64,000 nucleotides of DNA from Catonella morbi ATCC 51271 (GTDB lineage Bacteria; Bacillota; Clostridia; Lachnospirales; Lachnospiraceae), in assembly GCF_000160035.2 (NCBI RefSeq), contig NZ_KI535366.1:482112-546111 (forward strand), in the 5' to 3' direction. Both the position numbers and the translations under genes were made by a program. Positions 9,205 through 16,454 of this stretch are shown piece after piece. Within the stretch, counting starts at the first letter, position 1. Each line of letters starts with the position of its first letter. Under the pieces are notes generated by a model. That model searched no databases. It was not told the DNA's origin and saw only the letters and a program-made list of their open reading frames with translations.

Positions 9205-12168
9205 TTATCCGAACAGTCCGCGAAGAAGCGGAACAAGGGTTGTACCGATAAGGGCAACGCCTCCGCCCGCCATAAGCTGCTTTATTCCCTGTGATTTTGC
9301 GCCGGATAGTGATAGGTAATCCTTTGATGTTATCTCCGAATTTTCCCCCACTTCACACCGTGCATGCGACTTTCACCGCACACGGCGTTCCATCACAAGA
9401 AAGATTCTCACGTTTTAACTAAGACTTACACACTTCGTAACAAATTATTTTTTCTCTAAATTAGTGGCAATTCTGCCATTTTTCTAAGCTTATTACATTT
9501 CTCAATCTGCTTGACTGTTAACCCAAGCTCTTTTATATATTTTTGGATTGTATCTTCTTTTGTTGCATGGATGAGTATATGAACTGCCTCCGTAACAAGA
9601 ATTAAGTTGCTGTAACTGTCTGTACCGCCTTGTTCAAGTGGTATCTTGTGATGGCAATGTATGTCGTTTGGTATAAGTTTTACACCTGTTACTCCACATC
9701 TGCCATATTGAGCTGCAAAGAGCGAGATTCTGTTGTCTGCAAACTCTATACTTTTATCAAGCACAGGGTGTTTCATCAGCCAGACAAGTGTATCTACATC
9801 AATTTGTAGATTTTTATGAATGAAAGCTCTACCCTTTACAGTGTATTTATTTACAACCTTTTTCTTGTGTTTTGCGTCCTTTGTTCTGATATATCCCACT
9901 GGAATTAGCGGATGTCCATTAAGGAAGCGAAGCTGTTTACTTTTTCCATATTTTTCTTTGATAAATCCTTTGCTTAGTGTTCCACTGGTTTTAATATCAA
10001 GTCTATTGTTCATCTGCTTTTTAATGTGAAAGGCTATTTTAGTAAAGTCCAAACTCACGTTTGTTGCTATTTGGTAATAATTATGCAAGCCTGAAACAGT
10101 GGCATTATACTTGGCTATTGCTTTGTACTGCTCCTTTTCGTTTGCAGGTCTTTTTATATCCGCAACACATTTAGAAATGTCTTCTTTTGCATTTTTCAGT
10201 GCCTTATCACTTATATGCGACTGTACAACAAACTTTTTGCCTTTTGGTTTAACCTTAAGCTTGAAGCCTAAGAACTCCGAGTACCTTTGTTTTAGATTTG
10301 TTATTTTAGATTTTTCTTCACTTACATTTAGTTTTAATCTGTCTTGCAACCATTTTGTAACTGCCTGATAGGTTCTTTTTGCATCGTAGTAATTACGGCA
10401 AAATATCTTGAAATCATCGGCATACCTTACAATGTATATTTCTTTTAGGTTGCTTGTTCTTAAAGCTCTGTAGGTATGGCTTTTTATCTCTGTTCCTTGA
10501 CTGTTCGTTCTCTGTTTATATGGATAATGAGTGGGCATTGTCAGCCACTGGGAGGACACCCACCAATCTAATTCGTTCAAGACTACATTAGATAGTAGCG
10601 GTGATAATATTCCGCCTTGTGGTATTCCCTTTGTTGGTGTAATTACCTCTTTATCGGGCATAACAATATCTGCTTTCAGCATTTCCTTAATGATACAAAG
10701 TAACTTTTTGTCTTGGATTCCCAAATTCCAAAGCTGCCTTATGAGCTTTGCATGATATACGTTATCAAAAAATCCTTGTATATCAATATCAACTACATAG
10801 TGTAAGTGCTGTATCTGCATTAGTCTTGCACATTCTGCGATAGCGTGATCCGTACTCCTGTTAGGTCGAAACCCATAGGAGCTGTCATGAAACTTGGCTT
10901 CGCATATCGGCTCTAATATTTGCAAGATACATTGTTGTACAATTCTGTCTACAATAGTCGGTATTCCTAAAGGTCTGATTTTCCCGTTAGACTTTCGCAT
11001 TTCCACTCTCTTTACAGGGCGTGGTTTATACCAATGAAACTGTTTTTGTATGAGAGAAATGTATTTTTCTTCATTTAGCCTTGATAGATGTTTTATTGTT
11101 CTGCCATCTACTCCGGCTGTATGACTGCCTTTGTTCCCTTTGATACTGCGATAGGCAAGTTTTATATTTTCTCTTGAAGTTATCAACTCCATTAAATTTG
11201 AAAATATTTTATTCTTACTACTATCTTCATATAAATCATCAAGGACTTTTTGCAAGTCATAATATTCCGTATAACGGATTTTGCTTTGTTTCAGTGTTTG
11301 TTTCGAAGTGGACACAGTCACCATCTCCTTTCGGATTTGATTTTCTTTGCCATACTCGAAGCTGTGTTTGTCTTAATTTCAGTTCTTGTACTTTCCTGTG
11401 ACTGGTGGCTATCCCTCCACGAACTTATTATTTTCGCTTCATAGGTACTGTGCCACCGCTTTCACCAAGATAAAGAACGGTTATATGCTGTTTTTTCAGT
11501 CATTTTCCCATTCAACACTTCATTAGCATTAGACTGCTTCCATGTTCCTGGCTTACCACGTTCCGACAATCTTATCTTTGAATACGTTTAGGTTCTTCCT
11601 CTAAGCCTGTGTTTAGCTTTCGCTATATCGCCTGTAACGATATATGGATTTTCATAACAACCATTCTTACTCATCCACAAACACCCCATCTTTGATGGGA
11701 ATTGCCGTTAGGCAAATTCAAACGTTTAGACTTGTACATTCGGAAGTACGTCAGTGCTTTGGTATACACATTCTCACCATGCGTATTCGACACCCGACAT
11801 ATAGGCAGCACCGTCCACCTCTGGACAGCTTTCGTGTCTGATGTTAATATCAGTCTTACGGCTACTCTCTGCCGACTTCACCGAGCTTTTGACAATGAAA
11901 TAGTCTAATATTCATTGCCAATCGGAGTATCAGTGTAGGCATTTCAGGGCGTTACCCCGTCATTCTACCTATCAGATTGTCAGTTCTCCTAAGTTTTGAA
12001 CTTTTAGTCCTTTGACTTAGTGCATAAGCTTTTCACTTATGAACGTGTCGCACGATTGTCGTTCCCATATCCTTCCAAAAGGTTTACAATGCCCCAAATT
12101 CCAAGACCTGCGCCAAGTGCGATAACAAGTGTCTGTAATACTCCGACTGCTGAATTAAAAAATCCCAT
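9205..12168 (-). CDS. Maff2 family small membrane protein, split by a group II intron
   Basis: Exon 1 is 12054-12168 (115 bases, begins MGFFNSAVGVLQTL). Exon 2 is 9205-9308 (104 bases, ends VPLLRGLFG). Joined at the predicted splice sites they give one 72-residue frame with no stop, reading EGYGNDNLSGAKSQGI across the junction. The protein has two hydrophobic helices joined by a Gly/Asn loop, as in the Maff2 family found between VirD4 and VirB6 in Tn1549-type elements; it resembles a VirB2-like small subunit. The intron sits exactly in the loop. A functional protein requires splicing, because unspliced RNA would terminate inside the intron. Confidence 0.87.
9353..9389 (-). ncRNA. Group II intron domain V
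   Basis: On the minus strand a 34-37 base hairpin has the domain V form: a lower stem GCCGTG/CACGGT, a two-base bulge, an upper stem GCGGT/GTCGC and a GAAA tetraloop. It is the catalytic core of the ribozyme. Domain VI follows at about 9309-9350. Confidence 0.88.
9456..11324 (-). CDS. ltrA: Group II intron reverse transcriptase/maturase with HNH endonuclease (LtrA type)
   Basis: Intron-encoded protein that binds the intron RNA, assists splicing and carries out retrohoming. It has a full RT domain with PLGIPTIVDRIVQ, the core QGGILSPLLSN and the catalytic VRYADDF, then a maturase (X) region, and an intact C-terminal HNH nuclease: CGVTG, then CHHKIPLEQGG and SNLILV. The 622-residue length is normal for HNH-bearing proteins. 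AAAGGAG abuts the ATG at 11324, so a GTG at 11315 is an alternative start. The ORF lies in intron domain IV and is on the same strand as the host gene. Confidence 0.95.
   Translation of the reverse strand: MVTVSTSKQTLKQSKIRYTEYYDLQKVLDDLYEDSSKNKIFSNLMELITSRENIKLAYRSIKGNKGSHTAGVDGRTIKHLSRLNEEKYISLIQKQFHWYKPRPVKRVEMRKSNGKIRPLGIPTIVDRIVQQCILQILEPICEAKFHDSSYGFRPNRSTDHAIAECARLMQIQHLHYVVDIDIQGFFDNVYHAKLIRQLWNLGIQDKKLLCIIKEMLKADIVMPDKEVITPTKGIPQGGILSPLLSNVVLNELDWWVSSQWLTMPTHYPYKQRTNSQGTEIKSHTYRALRTSNLKEIYIVRYADDFKIFCRNYYDAKRTYQAVTKWLQDRLKLNVSEEKSKITNLKQRYSEFLGFKLKVKPKGKKFVVQSHISDKALKNAKEDISKCVADIKRPANEKEQYKAIAKYNATVSGLHNYYQIATNVSLDFTKIAFHIKKQMNNRLDIKTSGTLSKGFIKEKYGKSKQLRFLNGHPLIPVGYIRTKDAKHKKKVVNKYTVKGRAFIHKNLQIDVDTLVWLMKHPVLDKSIEFADNRISLFAAQYGRCGVTGVKLIPNDIHCHHKIPLEQGGTDSYSNLILVTEAVHILIHATKEDTIQKYIKELGLTVKQIEKCNKLRKMAELPLI
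11564..11701 (-). other. Predicted intron exon-binding sites EBS1 and EBS2
   Basis: On the minus strand EBS2 (TTCCCAT, bases 11695-11701) precedes EBS1 (GATTGTCG, bases 11564-11571). They are perfectly complementary to adjacent IBS2 (ATGGGAA, 12062-12068) and IBS1 (CGACAATC, 12054-12061) at the end of exon 1. Fifteen consecutive exon bases are thus matched in the expected order. The 124-base spacing between the two sites is a little large, so one of them could be coincidental. Confidence 0.7.
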
Positions 12169-12229
12169 AGATTCATCCTTTCTGCCGATACATCGGCTAA
12201 ACATAGTTTTGTTTTCTTTTTTTCTTCAT

Positions 12230-12256
12230 AAAAAAATCCGCTTTTTTTAGCGGATC
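12230..12256 (-). terminator. Rho-independent terminator/attenuator between VirD4 and Maff2 genes
   Basis: On the minus strand a perfect stem ATCCGC/GCGGAT with a TAAAAAAA loop is followed by a run of six T. It lies in the 157-base gap after the VirD4 stop. It may partly separate expression of the coupling protein from the channel genes. I see nothing else in this gap. Confidence 0.75.
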
Positions 12257-12325
12257 GGTGTTTAGGCGTCAGGCGCCCGCGCTCTATATACTGCTGTCTT
12301 ATAGATCAAGTTTTTCCTCCTTCTT

Positions 12326-14101
12326 TTATTCTTCCGTCAATTTCTCCGCATCGATTTCATAGTAGTCAAAGACTTCATTTTGTCTTACGACTGCGGGGCG
12401 GCGTTTGATATACCTTTCCGCATCAAAAGAGTTTTTCTTGTCATAGTCGGAAAGGTATTTGTAATTGGGATGGGCTGTAATATCGTACTTATCCGAAAAG
12501 AACGGTCTTACACCTCTTATTTGCAGGATGCACTTTCCGCCGTCCATTACCGCGATTTCATCCTGCGTCATAAGCTCTTTACCGAGCTTTTGATAGTTCA
12601 GTCCGTGAGATAATTCCCGTCCTCTTGTTTCAGAGGTGTTAAAGCTGTCGATGGTTTCTTTACCGAGTATTTCAGATACGTCCTTTAACGTTGTTTTTTC
12701 CTTGCCTCCAAGAAAGAGGAAGCTGTCGCAGTTTCCGACAATGGTGTCTGCATTTTCCTTATATATGGCTTTAAGCTGGGACTGGGACTGTAAAATAATA
12801 GAAGCCGATATTTCACGGCTTCGGATGGTGGCAATGAGCTTTTCAAACTTTGGAATCTGCCCGATATTTGCAAACTCATCAAGCAGACAGCGAACATGAA
12901 CAGGCAGCCTTCCGTCGTACACATCATCGGCTTTGTCGCAGAGAAGATTAAATAGCTGGGTGTATAGAATACTTACAACAAAGTTAAAGGTATCATCGGT
13001 GTCGCTTATGATAACAAAGAGTGCGGTTTTTCGATCTCCTATGGTATCAAGCTCCATTTCGTCCTTTTCAAATAGCTCTCTAAGCTCTCTAATGTCAAAG
13101 GGGGCAAGTCGGGCGCCGCAGGAAATTAAGATTGAGGATCTTGTTTTTCCGGCGGAAAGCAGAAATTTCTTATACTGCCTTACCGCAAAATGCTCCGGAT
13201 CTTTTTCCTCTAATCTCTGAAACATAAGGTCAACAGGGCTTTGAAATTCCGGATCGTCCTCTCTTGCCTCCGATGCGTTTATCATTTCAAGAAGCGTGGT
13301 GAAATTCTTTTCTTCCTCCGGTGCTTCATAGAAGATATATCCGATCAGTGCAGAGTAGAAAAGACGTTCCGATTTGGTCCAGAAGTCCTCGGCGGCTTTT
13401 TCGCCGTCGCCTTTGGTGTTCATAATGATTGTATTTACCAGCTTCAAAATATCCTTTTCGCTTCGGATATATGAGAAAGGGTTATACCTCATAGACTTTT
13501 TGAAATTGATGGTATTCAGCACCTTAATCTTATATCCGCCTCGCTGCAGAAGCTTTCCGCAGGAGAGAAGAAGCTCGCCTTTCGGGTCGGTAACTACATA
13601 AGAGCTGTGCATCTGCATAAGGGACGGCTTTACAAAAAACCGCGTCTTTCCGCTGCCTGATCCTCCGACAACAAGGATGTTTTTGTTTCTTGCGTACTTC
13701 GGATTTTTCGGACGGCTATTCATGGTAATGCACTCCGTTTTAGTAAGAGGAATGTTATTTCTAAAGACCGGATCGACGTATGGTTTAATGTCTTTTTTAT
13801 TTCCAAAACGGGCGGATCCGTACTCTGTTCCTTTCCTATATTTCTTTGCATTTTTGCCTTTTACATAGACAGCAAAACGAATAAGTGCCGCCGCTATGAT
13901 CCCTATCAAAAGATCGGATAAATGAAAGCTGATAAGGGGAAAAGAGAAGGCTTCTGTTAAACCCTTTGGAAAATGCAGAAGCTTTGTTCCCATATCCATT
14001 CCGTAGGATAAGCGAAAGCCCTGTGCTATTTTGTCAAAGAGATAGACAAAGACCAGATACGGCAGATGCAGTAAAATTTGTTTCTTTGTTTCTTCCGTCA
14101 T
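12326..14101 (-). CDS. VirD4/TraG type IV coupling protein
   Basis: A hexameric membrane ATPase that brings the relaxase-DNA complex to the channel. Two N-terminal membrane helices occur (near 8-25 and 50-78), then a charged segment KYRKGTEYGSARFG. The Walker A motif is GGSGSGKTRFFVKP near residue 150, with VTDPKGELL after it. The Walker B motif is RCLLDEFANIGQIP near 395, followed by the conserved SQLKAIY region. At 591 residues it is normal for TraG/VirD4 proteins of Gram-positive elements. The start ATG follows GGGGGGATT, and PcfB ends three bases upstream. Confidence 0.94.
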   Translation of the reverse strand: MTEETKKQILLHLPYLVFVYLFDKIAQGFRLSYGMDMGTKLLHFPKGLTEAFSFPLISFHLSDLLIGIIAAALIRFAVYVKGKNAKKYRKGTEYGSARFGNKKDIKPYVDPVFRNNIPLTKTECITMNSRPKNPKYARNKNILVVGGSGSGKTRFFVKPSLMQMHSSYVVTDPKGELLLSCGKLLQRGGYKIKVLNTINFKKSMRYNPFSYIRSEKDILKLVNTIIMNTKGDGEKAAEDFWTKSERLFYSALIGYIFYEAPEEEKNFTTLLEMINASEAREDDPEFQSPVDLMFQRLEEKDPEHFAVRQYKKFLLSAGKTRSSILISCGARLAPFDIRELRELFEKDEMELDTIGDRKTALFVIISDTDDTFNFVVSILYTQLFNLLCDKADDVYDGRLPVHVRCLLDEFANIGQIPKFEKLIATIRSREISASIILQSQSQLKAIYKENADTIVGNCDSFLFLGGKEKTTLKDVSEILGKETIDSFNTSETRGRELSHGLNYQKLGKELMTQDEIAVMDGGKCILQIRGVRPFFSDKYDITAHPNYKYLSDYDKKNSFDAERYIKRRPAVVRQNEVFDYYEIDAEKLTEE

Positions 14102-14104
14102 CGT

Positions 14105-14581
14105 TCAATCCCCCCTGTCCTTATTTTTTACAACCTCCCGTCCTTTGTTTATTGCCTTTGCCTGCTCCTTAAAGGTGGAAAGCACTTTTCTTACAGAGGG
14201 GAGCTTTTCTTTTGTGAGTTTCTTTTTTGAAAACTCGTCAAATGCCGCCTTTAGAACATCCGCATCCCGTCCCTTGAAAAATACAAGGTGGCGGGGCGGC
14301 GAAGTGCTTCTGTCTTTTTTTAGGGCAAAGTCGATTCCGTATTTCTTTGCGGTCGCTTCAAAGGCTTTGATATTCTCATCTGTGATTTCAATGTTGGAAA
14401 CGCCGGCATTCTGTTTCATAAGCTGCTTTAGGCTTTGCTTTCCGTGAGGAAGCTGCCGCCTTGCTTCCTGTTTTTTTATTTCGGCAAGAAATATCTTCAT
14501 TGCCTTTTGTAATAGCCTTGCCGTTATTTTTCCGCCCTTGATATACAGGGCGATTACTTTTTCATTTATTTCTTCCTGCAA
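14105..14581 (-). CDS. PcfB family (DUF3801) conjugation accessory protein
   Basis: A 158-residue, mostly helical and basic protein with the family opening EEINEKVIALYIKGGKITARLL and a C-terminal globular part around SPPRHLVFFKGRDADVL. PcfB of the pCF10 plasmid is a relaxosome/coupling-protein accessory factor. Here it directly precedes the VirD4 gene with three bases between them, the standard arrangement. The start is TTG at 14581 behind GGAGGAGG; a downstream start would trim the conserved opening. Confidence 0.88.
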   Translation of the reverse strand: MQEEINEKVIALYIKGGKITARLLQKAMKIFLAEIKKQEARRQLPHGKQSLKQLMKQNAGVSNIEITDENIKAFEATAKKYGIDFALKKDRSTSPPRHLVFFKGRDADVLKAAFDEFSKKKLTKEKLPSVRKVLSTFKEQAKAINKGREVVKNKDRGD

Positions 14582-14622
14582 ATTTCCTCCTCCTTTCTCC
14601 GCTTCCTACGCGGCTATATGAA

Positions 14623-14835
14623 TTAAATTCGTACCAAAAGTCCGTTTAAGTCCTCGGTGCGTATGCCCGTAAGATACCAGTTATTGCCGTACTCCATTCG
14701 AGCGGGCTTCCACTTGCCGCGGGTAAATACCTCAAGACAGTCCCCGCAGTGCAGCCCTCCGTAATATTCGGTTAAGTCAAAACGAATGTCATAGCGGTCG
14801 CGGTATTCATCAAAGATAAGGGTTCCCTGTTTCAT
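14623..14835 (-). CDS. DUF5348 family protein
   Basis: Seventy residues, predicted mostly beta strand, with the typical segments GTLIFDEYRDRYDIRF, YGGLHCGDCLEV and WYLTGI. The family is found next to the replication-initiator-like gene in Tn1549/CTn elements and has no known function. AAAGGAGA precedes the ATG. The small beta-barrel look would fit nucleic-acid or protein binding, but that is only inference. Confidence 0.85.
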   Translation of the reverse strand: MKQGTLIFDEYRDRYDIRFDLTEYYGGLHCGDCLEVFTRGKWKPARMEYGNNWYLTGIRTEDLNGLLVRI

Positions 14836-14847
14836 AAATTTTCTCCT

Positions 14848-15744
14848 TTAGAAGTCATTTCTTCCGTACATATCGTGATTAACAAGCGCGGTGTAATAGT
14901 TTCCTATTGTTGACGGGGCGTTGAAAAGCACTGCCTTTAGATACTGCTTGATGTTTCTTACCTTTGTGGTGTTCTCCTGCATACAGTCAAGAACAAATTC
15001 AATGTGGCTGCTGTTAAGCTTCATGAATTTTGCCTTTACAAGCTCCGCAGGGTACTCATCACCTGCAATTAAGATTTTCTTTCTTTTGCTGCATACTGTT
15101 TCAAGAATGAGGTCAAGGATTTCATCAATACGATCACGGTCAAGGCGTTTTGCATTTATGAGGTGTTCATACTCGATATTGTCCTTGATAATTTCTTCAT
15201 AGATTTTGTATGCGTCTTTCTCTTCCTTTCCGTCCTGTTCCGGTAAGGACTTCTCCAAAGGAGAGGGGTCAGGGGAAAGGATAGGAATGGAATCGGTATT
15301 CAATCCATCTTTATTTCTTTCTTCTTTTTTTGATAGATCTGTATTTTGTATATCTTTATTTAATTGCGTTGGATTTTCCGATATCGGATTATCCGCTTTC
15401 GGTTTTTCCAATATCGGCTTATCCGATGTTGGATTTTCCAATACCGGACTAATCGGCTGCTCATAAATGGTGTAGGTAATGGCTGTCATTTTTCCTTTTT
15501 CATCTCTGCCTTGCGACCTTTCGATATATCCCGCTTTTTCAAGCTCCAAGACTGCGGTACGAATGGCATCAATGCTTTCCTTGTTGATATGGGATAGTCC
15601 CGCAAGGGTATAGTCCCAGTTTTCAGGAAGTGAAAGCATTTGAGAAAGCAGGCCCTTTGCCTTTAGGGTCAGTTCCTTATTTCGCAGATGATGGTTGCTC
15701 ATGACGGTATAGCCCTTGTTTTTCTCTACTTTGAAAACTGCCAT
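14848..15744 (-). CDS. Replication-initiator-like protein of the element (RepA_N/DUF6017 type)
   Basis: A 298-residue protein. The N-terminal part has the form of the replication initiator/helix-turn-helix domains of conjugative elements (FKVEKNKGYTVMSNHHLR, SLPENWDYTLAGL, with a winged-helix segment to about 95). A low-complexity linker of repeated NP-rich units (about 110-135, with repeats of the form KPILEKPKADNPISENP) follows, then a C-terminal DUF6017-like domain from about 190. The ATG at 15744 has AAAGGAG eight bases upstream; the upstream ATG at 15762 overlaps that site. It is the first gene of the transfer block after the attenuator and probably serves replication or maintenance of the excised circle. 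Confidence 0.82.
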   Translation of the reverse strand: MAVFKVEKNKGYTVMSNHHLRNKELTLKAKGLLSQMLSLPENWDYTLAGLSHINKESIDAIRTAVLELEKAGYIERSQGRDEKGKMTAITYTIYEQPISPVLENPTSDKPILEKPKADNPISENPTQLNKDIQNTDLSKKEERNKDGLNTDSIPILSPDPSPLEKSLPEQDGKEEKDAYKIYEEIIKDNIEYEHLINAKRLDRDRIDEILDLILETVCSKRKKILIAGDEYPAELVKAKFMKLNSSHIEFVLDCMQENTTKVRNIKQYLKAVLFNAPSTIGNYYTALVNHDMYGRNDF

Positions 15745-15816
15745 GATCTTAGCTCCTTTCATTTTTTATTTGTTACGCAGTGAAAGGGCGATTTTGAGGG
15801 AAAAGGTATATTCCCT

Positions 15817-15891
15817 TTACTTTGTCAAAACCGTCCTCTGAAAGCCTTGTATTTCAAGCCCTGATTGGCTTCTACTTCGTAACATGGGCAT
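15817..15891 (-). CDS. Putative 24-residue leader peptide
   Basis: A short frame MPMLRSRSQSGLEIQ... ending RTVLTK-stop. It begins immediately after the T-run of a strong terminator-like hairpin and ends about 70 bases before the replication-initiator-like gene. It is rich in Arg and Ser codons. The position is that of a leader peptide controlling antitermination, as known upstream of tet(M) and some element operons, but translation here is inferred only. Confidence 0.45.
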   Translation of the reverse strand: MPMLRSRSQSGLEIQGFQRTVLTK

Positions 15892-16111
15892 AAAAAAAGC
15901 GGTGTTCTTATACTTCCTTTACAGAAGCGAAAGATCACCGCTTTTACGATTTCCTATTTAATTTTGATCCCTGCAACATACCTTACGGCATCTGTGGTAA
16001 AATACCTTTATTCGCAAGAGTTTTTACAGCACATCAAGGCTTTTTCCTCAAAAGTAGTAAATTGGTAGTAAATTCAATCTGTTCTCTTGCAAATATCCTT
16101 GTATTTCAAGG
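15845..16111. repeat. Pair of 14-base direct repeats near the element end (candidate att/recombinase sites)
   Basis: CCTTGTATTTCAAG occurs at 15845-15858 and 16097-16110, 252 bases apart; the second copy is extended to a perfect palindrome CCTTG-TATTT-CAAGG. Between them are a tandem pair of TAGTAAATT (near 16057-16077) and an inverted pair GCAAGAG/CTCTTGC (16014-16020 and 16083-16089). This is the stretch between element genes and the chromosomal 6S RNA, where an attachment region should lie. No gene is visible in 15946-16164. The role is inferred from position. Confidence 0.5.
15892..15945 (-). terminator. Terminator/attenuator upstream of the transfer operon
   Basis: On the minus strand a ten-base stem AAAAGCGGTG pairs with CACCGCTTTT around a 34-base loop and is followed by seven T, with the leader ORF right after it. 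The form is a Rho-independent terminator in front of the operon, so readthrough would switch on the replication and transfer genes. Confidence 0.75.
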
Positions 16112-16164
16112 GGTTTGAGGGTTAATTATTAAAGTTTATTCATAAAAACAAAAATCAAATAAGC

Positions 16165-16365
16165 AATAAAAACCCAAAATGCCGGTTTCTGATTCTTGAC
16201 TCCTAGCGTTTACTAGGTGGGCAACCGCACATATTATCTGCCTTCCTCTAAAGAATGAGGCCTGACATCAAGATATGGATATAGGAATCCCTTTTTAAGT
16301 CATGTAGGTTCAAAACATCAGAAATTATCGAACATTCCAGGTTTTTATTTATCTAACATTCTATA
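16165..16365 (-). ncRNA. ssrS: 6S RNA (regulator of RNA polymerase)
   Basis: About 200 bases of minus-strand RNA fold as one long interrupted rod, as 6S RNA does. The closing helix pairs 16340-16349 with 16165-16174 (ten perfect pairs) and an inner helix pairs 16317-16324 with 16186-16193. A small hairpin (16202-16217, stem CCTAG) lies in the 3' strand of the central bubble, a feature of Firmicutes 6S RNA. The tip is a CCTC/GAGG hairpin (16245-16260). The 5' bubble strand carries TTTTGAACCTACATG. A strong promoter stands just upstream and a T-rich end follows. 6S RNA mimics an open promoter and sequesters the housekeeping polymerase. It lies downstream of comEC. The call rests on structure, size and remembered motifs; no covariance search was run. 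Confidence 0.78.
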
Positions 16366-16371
16366 TTCTTG

Positions 16372-16401
16372 ATTATACTAAAAAAATTATTTTTTTTCAA
16401 G
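16372..16401 (-). promoter_or_regulatory. Promoter of the 6S RNA
   Basis: Minus-strand -35 TTGAAA (16396-16401) and -10 TATAAT (16372-16377) are separated by 18 bases, giving a start near 16365, right at the predicted 5' end of the RNA. Confidence 0.75.
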
Positions 16402-16454
16402 TTTTATTAATCGGATGACCTGCACCATTTCCACTATTTACACTTTTAATTTGA

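Larger units (their letters stand above)
9309..12053 (-). mobile_element. Group II intron (2745 bases) inserted in the Maff2 gene
   Basis: The RNA begins GTGCGACACG (12053 downwards), the usual group II 5' end, and ends TATCAC (9309). The branch-point adenosine is predicted eight bases before the 3' end in a domain VI helix (GATA pairing with TATC). Domain V lies just upstream. The reverse transcriptase/maturase ORF occupies domain IV. Exon-binding sequences complementary to the 5' exon are present in the correct order, which fixes the 5' splice site. The intron is full length with no obvious damage, so it is probably able to splice. I infer a bacterial IIB-like intron from the ends and domain VI. 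Confidence 0.92.

Noticed and set aside
16180-16300. Remnant end of an IS200/IS605 element or guide RNA, suggested by short hairpins such as CCTAG/CTAGG
   Set aside because: The hairpins are part of a continuous 200-base fold with its own promoter that fits 6S RNA better, and no transposase remnant is nearby.
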